Source: Candidatus Rokuibacteriota bacterium
GTDB taxonomy: Bacteria; Methylomirabilota; Methylomirabilia; Rokubacteriales; CSP1-6
Reading direction: 5' to 3'
DNA length: 43,164 nucleotides
Assembly (NCBI GenBank): GCA_030647435.1
Contig: JAUSJX010000037.1
Span: 1-43,164, forward strand
In this document: one piece after another, positions 40,634 to 43,164 of the stretch
Numbering within the stretch: the first letter of the stretch is position 1
Layout of the letters: the number at the start of each line of letters is the position of its first letter
Made by a program: the position numbers and the translations under genes
The notes under the pieces: generated by a model
The model's input: the letters and a program-made list of their open reading frames with translations, nothing else
Database searches by the model: none
What the model was told of the DNA's origin: nothing

Positions 40634-40639
40634 GGAGCC

Positions 40640-40645
40640 TTTATA
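40640..40645 (-). promoter_or_regulatory. Probable -10 element of the substrate-binding protein gene (leaderless)
   Basis: The minus strand reads TATAAA followed by GGCTCC and the ATG, a 6-nt gap. No Shine-Dalgarno can be accommodated downstream of a normal start site. The -35 is not clear. Confidence 0.5.
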
Positions 40646-40944
40646 TCAAAGTGCGCAACTCGATGTGCCGTGGCGCGGCACACGCTGCTCATCGTTTCCG
40701 CACCGGCGCGGCCATCTGCGGCGGGCATGGGGCTGTTCTCATGGCTTTCCGGCTCCGGCCCTTCCGTGGCACCAAACGTGCTTTGTTCTCTGGCAGGAAC
40801 AAAGGGGCCCTTCGAGCCATCGCGGAACCGGCGTCGATGGCCGCAGGTTGCACTTGATGAGAGCCATCGGAGAAGCCGAAGGGGCGAAATGGAAAAAGTC
40901 GAATGAATTCAATAGCTCTGAACCGTCATTCGTGGCCAATTCCC
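40646..40944. other. Intergenic region without a convincing gene
   Basis: About 300 bp separate the substrate-binding protein promoter from the mpa promoter. A hairpin CTTTGTTC/GAACAAAG (40781-40788 with 40797-40804, 8-nt loop) is the only clear structure. A plus-strand frame starting MGLFSWLSGSG at 40729 runs 59 codons, but lacks a ribosome binding site and plausible composition. Base composition shifts towards A+T near 40880-40980. Confidence 0.5.
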
Positions 40945-40974
40945 TTGACTTGTTTCAAACCGGCCCCCTATACT
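40945..40974 (+). promoter_or_regulatory. Sigma70-like promoter of mpa
   Basis: TTGACT (40945-40950), an 18-bp spacer and TATACT (40969-40974) lie about 85 bp before the mpa ATG. They are embedded in an AT-rich patch. The long leader contains an AAAGGA ribosome binding site shortly before the start. Confidence 0.7.
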
Positions 40975-41059
40975 GAGAAAACTTTCGGGACCACCGACTG
41001 AGAGCAGAGGCCGGCTCTCAGGAAGCGCCCACTGGACCACCAGAAAGGAACGGGCGAAC

Positions 41060-42889
41060 ATGAAGGAGTTCGAGAAAAAGACTCCGAGCCGGGAGCCGTC
41101 GTCCGAAGGGATGACGGGCCTGTCCAAGTTTCTGCCCATGTCCGATTCCAACTACCGCCGCCGGCTGACCGAGTACGAGGTCCAGGTCCAGGACCTCCAG
41201 GCCTACGTGCATTCGCTCGAAGCCGAGACCGGCCGCCTGCGCAAGAAGCTCGAGGACGCGCCGAAGGAGTTCATGGTCCTCGAGAACAAGCTGCGCGAGG
41301 CCAACCGCCAGCTCGTCCAGGCCTTCAACCAGAACGAGAAACTCGTCAGCGCGCTCTACGAGGCGCGGGAGCAGATCACCTCGCTGAAGGAGGAGGTCGA
41401 CAAACTCTGCGCGCCGCCGTCGACGTACGGCGTCTACCTCTCGGTCAACGAGGACGGGACGGTCAACGTGCTGTCCCAGAGCCGCAAGGTCAAGGTCAAC
41501 CTGCACCCGTCCATCAAGTCGGAGGGGCTCAAGCCCGGCCAGGAGCTGGTGCTGAACGAAGGGCTCAACGTCGTCGAGGCCGCGGGCTACGAGATCCAGG
41601 GCGACGTGGTCATCCTCAAGGAGCTGCTCGAGGAGGGCCGCGCGATCGTCACGCTCCGCGCCGACGAGGATAAGGTCGGCATCGTGGCCGACCCGCTCCG
41701 TTCGGTGAAGCTCAAGGTCGGCGACCACATCCTGATGGACGGCAAGAGCGGCTACCTGCTCGAGAAGCTGCCGAAGAGCGAGGTCGAGGACCTGGCGCTC
41801 GAGGAAGTGCCGGACATCAACTACGAGGACATCGGCGGCCTCACGACCCAGATCGAGGCCATCAAGGACGCGGTCGAGTTGCCGTACCTCTACGCCGACT
41901 ACTACCGCGAGCACCAGCTGAGGCCGCCCAAGGGCGTGCTGCTCTACGGCCCTCCGGGCTGCGGCAAGACCATGATCGCCAAGGCGATCGCGAACAACCT
42001 CGCCCAGAGGATCTCCGAGAAGCGGGGCGAGAAGGTCAAAGGCTACTTCCTGAACATCAAGGGCCCGGAGCTGCTCAACAAGTACGTCGGCGAGACCGAG
42101 CGGAAGATCCGCGAGATCTTCGTCAAGGCCCGCGAGAAGGCGGCCGAGGACGTGCCGGTGATCGTCTTCTTCGACGAGATGGACGCGCTGTTCCGCACGC
42201 GCGGCTCGGGCATCTCGTCGGACGTGGAGACGACCATCGTGCCGCAGCTCCTGGCCGAGATCGACGGCGTCGAGCACCTGCGGAACGTCATCGTCGTCGG
42301 CGCCTCGAACCGCCAGGACCTCATCGACCCGGCCATCCTGCGCCCCGGCCGGCTCGACGTGAAGGTCAAGATCGAGCGGCCGGACCGCGTGGCCGCCGTG
42401 GACATCTTCAACAAGTACCTGACCGTCGGTCTGCCGATCCACCAGTCGGAGCTCAGCCAGCACGACGGCGACGTGCAGCCCGCGCTCGACCGCATGATCG
42501 CGGCCGCCGTGGAGGAGATGTACAGCCTGGACGAGGAGAACCGCTTCCTCGAGGTGACGTACGCCAACGGCGACAAGGAGGTCCTGTACTTCAAGGACTT
42601 CTCGTCGGGGGCCATGATCGAGTCCGTGGTGCGCCGGGCCAAGAAGCTGGCGCTGAAGCGCTACATCCAGTCGAGCGAGAAGGGCATCAACCTCGACGAC
42701 CTCCTCAACGCCGTCCGCGAGGAGTTCAAGGAGAACGAGGACCTGCCCAACACGACGAACCCCGACGACTGGGCCAAGATCGCCGGCAAGAAGGGCGAGC
42801 GGATCGTCTACGTCAAGCCGCTGATGGGCGAGGCGAAGGAGAAGCAGCGGGCCGTCGAGCGGGTGATCAACACCGGCCAGTACCTGTAA
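41060..42889 (+). CDS. mpa: Proteasome-associated AAA+ ATPase (Mpa/ARC)
   Basis: The 609-residue protein has the full Mpa/ARC plan. An N-terminal coiled coil (about 30-116) is followed by two OB-type domains (about 120-245) and an AAA+ module with DIGGL, Walker A GPPGCGKT at 297-304, Walker [10 protein letters not shown] and the arginine-rich [20 protein letters not shown]. The C terminus ends GQYL, the docking motif that opens the 20S proteasome gate. It unfolds Pup-tagged proteins and feeds them to the proteasome. A good promoter lies upstream and dop follows after a hairpin. ATG 41060 fits the family. Occurrence outside Actinobacteria is known for a few phyla, including Nitrospirae-like lineages. 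Confidence 0.95.
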   Translation: MKEFEKKTPSREPSSEGMTGLSKFLPMSDSNYRRRLTEYEVQVQDLQAYVHSLEAETGRLRKKLEDAPKEFMVLENKLREANRQLVQAFNQNEKLVSALYEAREQITSLKEEVDKLCAPPSTYGVYLSVNEDGTVNVLSQSRKVKVNLHPSIKSEGLKPGQELVLNEGLNVVEAAGYEIQGDVVILKELLEEGRAIVTLRADEDKVGIVADPLRSVKLKVGDHILMDGKSGYLLEKLPKSEVEDLALEEVPDINYEDIGGLTTQIEAIKDAVELPYLYADYYREHQLRPPKGVLLYGPPGCGKTMIAKAIANNLAQRISEKRGEKVKGYFLNIKGPELLNKYVGETERKIREIFVKAREKAAEDVPVIVFFDEMDALFRTRGSGISSDVETTIVPQLLAEIDGVEHLRNVIVVGASNRQDLIDPAILRPGRLDVKVKIERPDRVAAVDIFNKYLTVGLPIHQSELSQHDGDVQPALDRMIAAAVEEMYSLDEENRFLEVTYANGDKEVLYFKDFSSGAMIESVVRRAKKLALKRYIQSSEKGINLDDLLNAVREEFKENEDLPNTTNPDDWAKIAGKKGERIVYVKPLMGEAKEKQRAVERVINTGQYL

Positions 42890-42895
42890 GCATCC

Positions 42896-42930
42896 CGGCG
42901 GGAGGGGGGCATAAGCACCTCCTCCCGCCG
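42896..42930 (+). terminator. Hairpin between mpa and dop
   Basis: CGGCGGGAGG (42896-42905) pairs perfectly with CCTCCCGCCG (42921-42930) over a 15-nt loop, 7 bp after the mpa stop. The next bases are TCTGTTCTC, only weakly T-rich. It may end part of the mpa transcripts or protect the 3' end while dop is read through. Confidence 0.55.
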
Positions 42931-42965
42931 TCTGTTCTCACCACGAGCTGTCGTCCGGGGGCTCC

Positions 42966-43164
42966 ATGGCGATTCCGAAAGTGATGGGTATCGAGACCGA
43001 GTACGGGATCACGGTCAAGAACCAGCCCGACTTCAACCCGATCCTCTCGTCGCTCCTGCTCATCAACTCGTACGAAACGTACCGCTCCTCGCGCATCCGG
43101 TGGGACTACGAGGCCGAGAGCCCCCTCCGGGACGCGCGCGGCTTCGAGTACATGGAGGAGAAGG
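42966..43164 (+). CDS. dop: Pup deamidase/depupylase Dop (5' part; runs off the window)
   Basis: The visible 66 codons start MAIPKVMGIETEYGITV, the N terminus shared by Dop and the Pup ligase PafA, with E10 and E12 in the metal/ATP site. LLINSYETYRSSRIRWDYEAE and then ESPLRDARGFEYM follow. The MGIETEYG start and the position directly after mpa favour Dop over PafA. Dop deamidates Pup's C-terminal glutamine and removes Pup from substrates. The start lies 76 bp after the mpa stop, with CGGGGG upstream as a weak ribosome binding site. The rest, and probably pup and prcBA, lie beyond the edge. Confidence 0.88.
   Translation, partial: MAIPKVMGIETEYGITVKNQPDFNPILSSLLLINSYETYRSSRIRWDYEAESPLRDARGFEYMEEK

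Noticed and set aside
40729-40906. 59-codon plus-strand ORF beginning MGLFSWLSGSG
   Set aside because: The start resembles a generic membrane-protein N terminus, but there is no ribosome binding site, the rest is low-complexity basic sequence, and a competing frame starts at 40741. It may be a decayed gene.

Overview
The window is a densely coded, very G+C-rich stretch of a bacterial chromosome. Both strands carry long blocks of genes joined by 1-4 base overlaps (ATGA, GTGA, TGATG). The gene content points to a lineage outside the well-studied phyla. An actinobacterial-type proteasomal ATPase (Mpa/ARC, ending in GQYL) is followed by a Dop homologue. They sit beside a ruv-queA-tgt-yajC-secDF-rel block of the kind seen in NC10- or deltaproteobacteria-like genomes, and there are many CoA and 2-oxoacid enzymes. 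A Rokubacteria/Methylomirabilota-type organism is my best guess. It is an inference from gene content, not shown by a marker gene.

Positions 1-4772 are an accessory, defence-flavoured region, all on the minus strand. It holds a DUF222/HNH endonuclease cut by the window edge, a hicB-like antitoxin joined to a 22-residue hicA-like remnant, a pRiA4b ORF-3-like protein and an HsdR-type restriction translocase with no HsdM or HsdS in view. Positions 4879-9924 (plus) carry a Nudix hydrolase and a tight five-gene catabolic operon: two CoA-transferase subunits with an enolase-superfamily enzyme between them, an MFS carrier and a PaaI-type thioesterase. A short element with 18-bp inverted repeats (9998-10091) separates it from the convergent iorA-iorB-crotonase operon (minus), which probably oxidises aryl-pyruvates to acyl-CoA.

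Positions 14493-18067 (plus) carry an alpha/beta hydrolase, a MATE exporter and an MFS carrier. The MATE gene is preceded by a 16-codon upstream ORF whose promoter and start region are a near copy of those of the MFS gene. Positions 18082-23552 (minus) form a recG-rsmD-coaD-aminotransferase-coxG-secreted protein run. rpmB (plus) is divergent from recG and convergent with two tandem micro-genes for lysine-rich peptides of 23 and 13 residues. Those lie downstream of an AbiEi-like wHTH protein whose promoter overlaps a perfect 20-bp palindrome.

Positions 25436-38011 (minus) form one long housekeeping block: yebC, ruvC, a repeat ORF, ruvA, ruvB, DUF2905, spoIID-like, csaA, queA, tgt, yajC, secD, secF, rel and a metallopeptidase. 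The repeat ORF is four 51-bp units that overlap ruvC and ruvA by exactly 4 bp each. A two-domain acyl-CoA thioesterase and an orphan ABC substrate-binding protein follow (38016-40633). The window ends with a sigma70-like promoter driving mpa and then dop, the start of a Pup-proteasome locus.

Several genes without a Shine-Dalgarno have a -10-like hexamer ending only 6-8 nt before the start codon, which suggests leaderless transcripts. All functions come from reading motifs; no database search was run.
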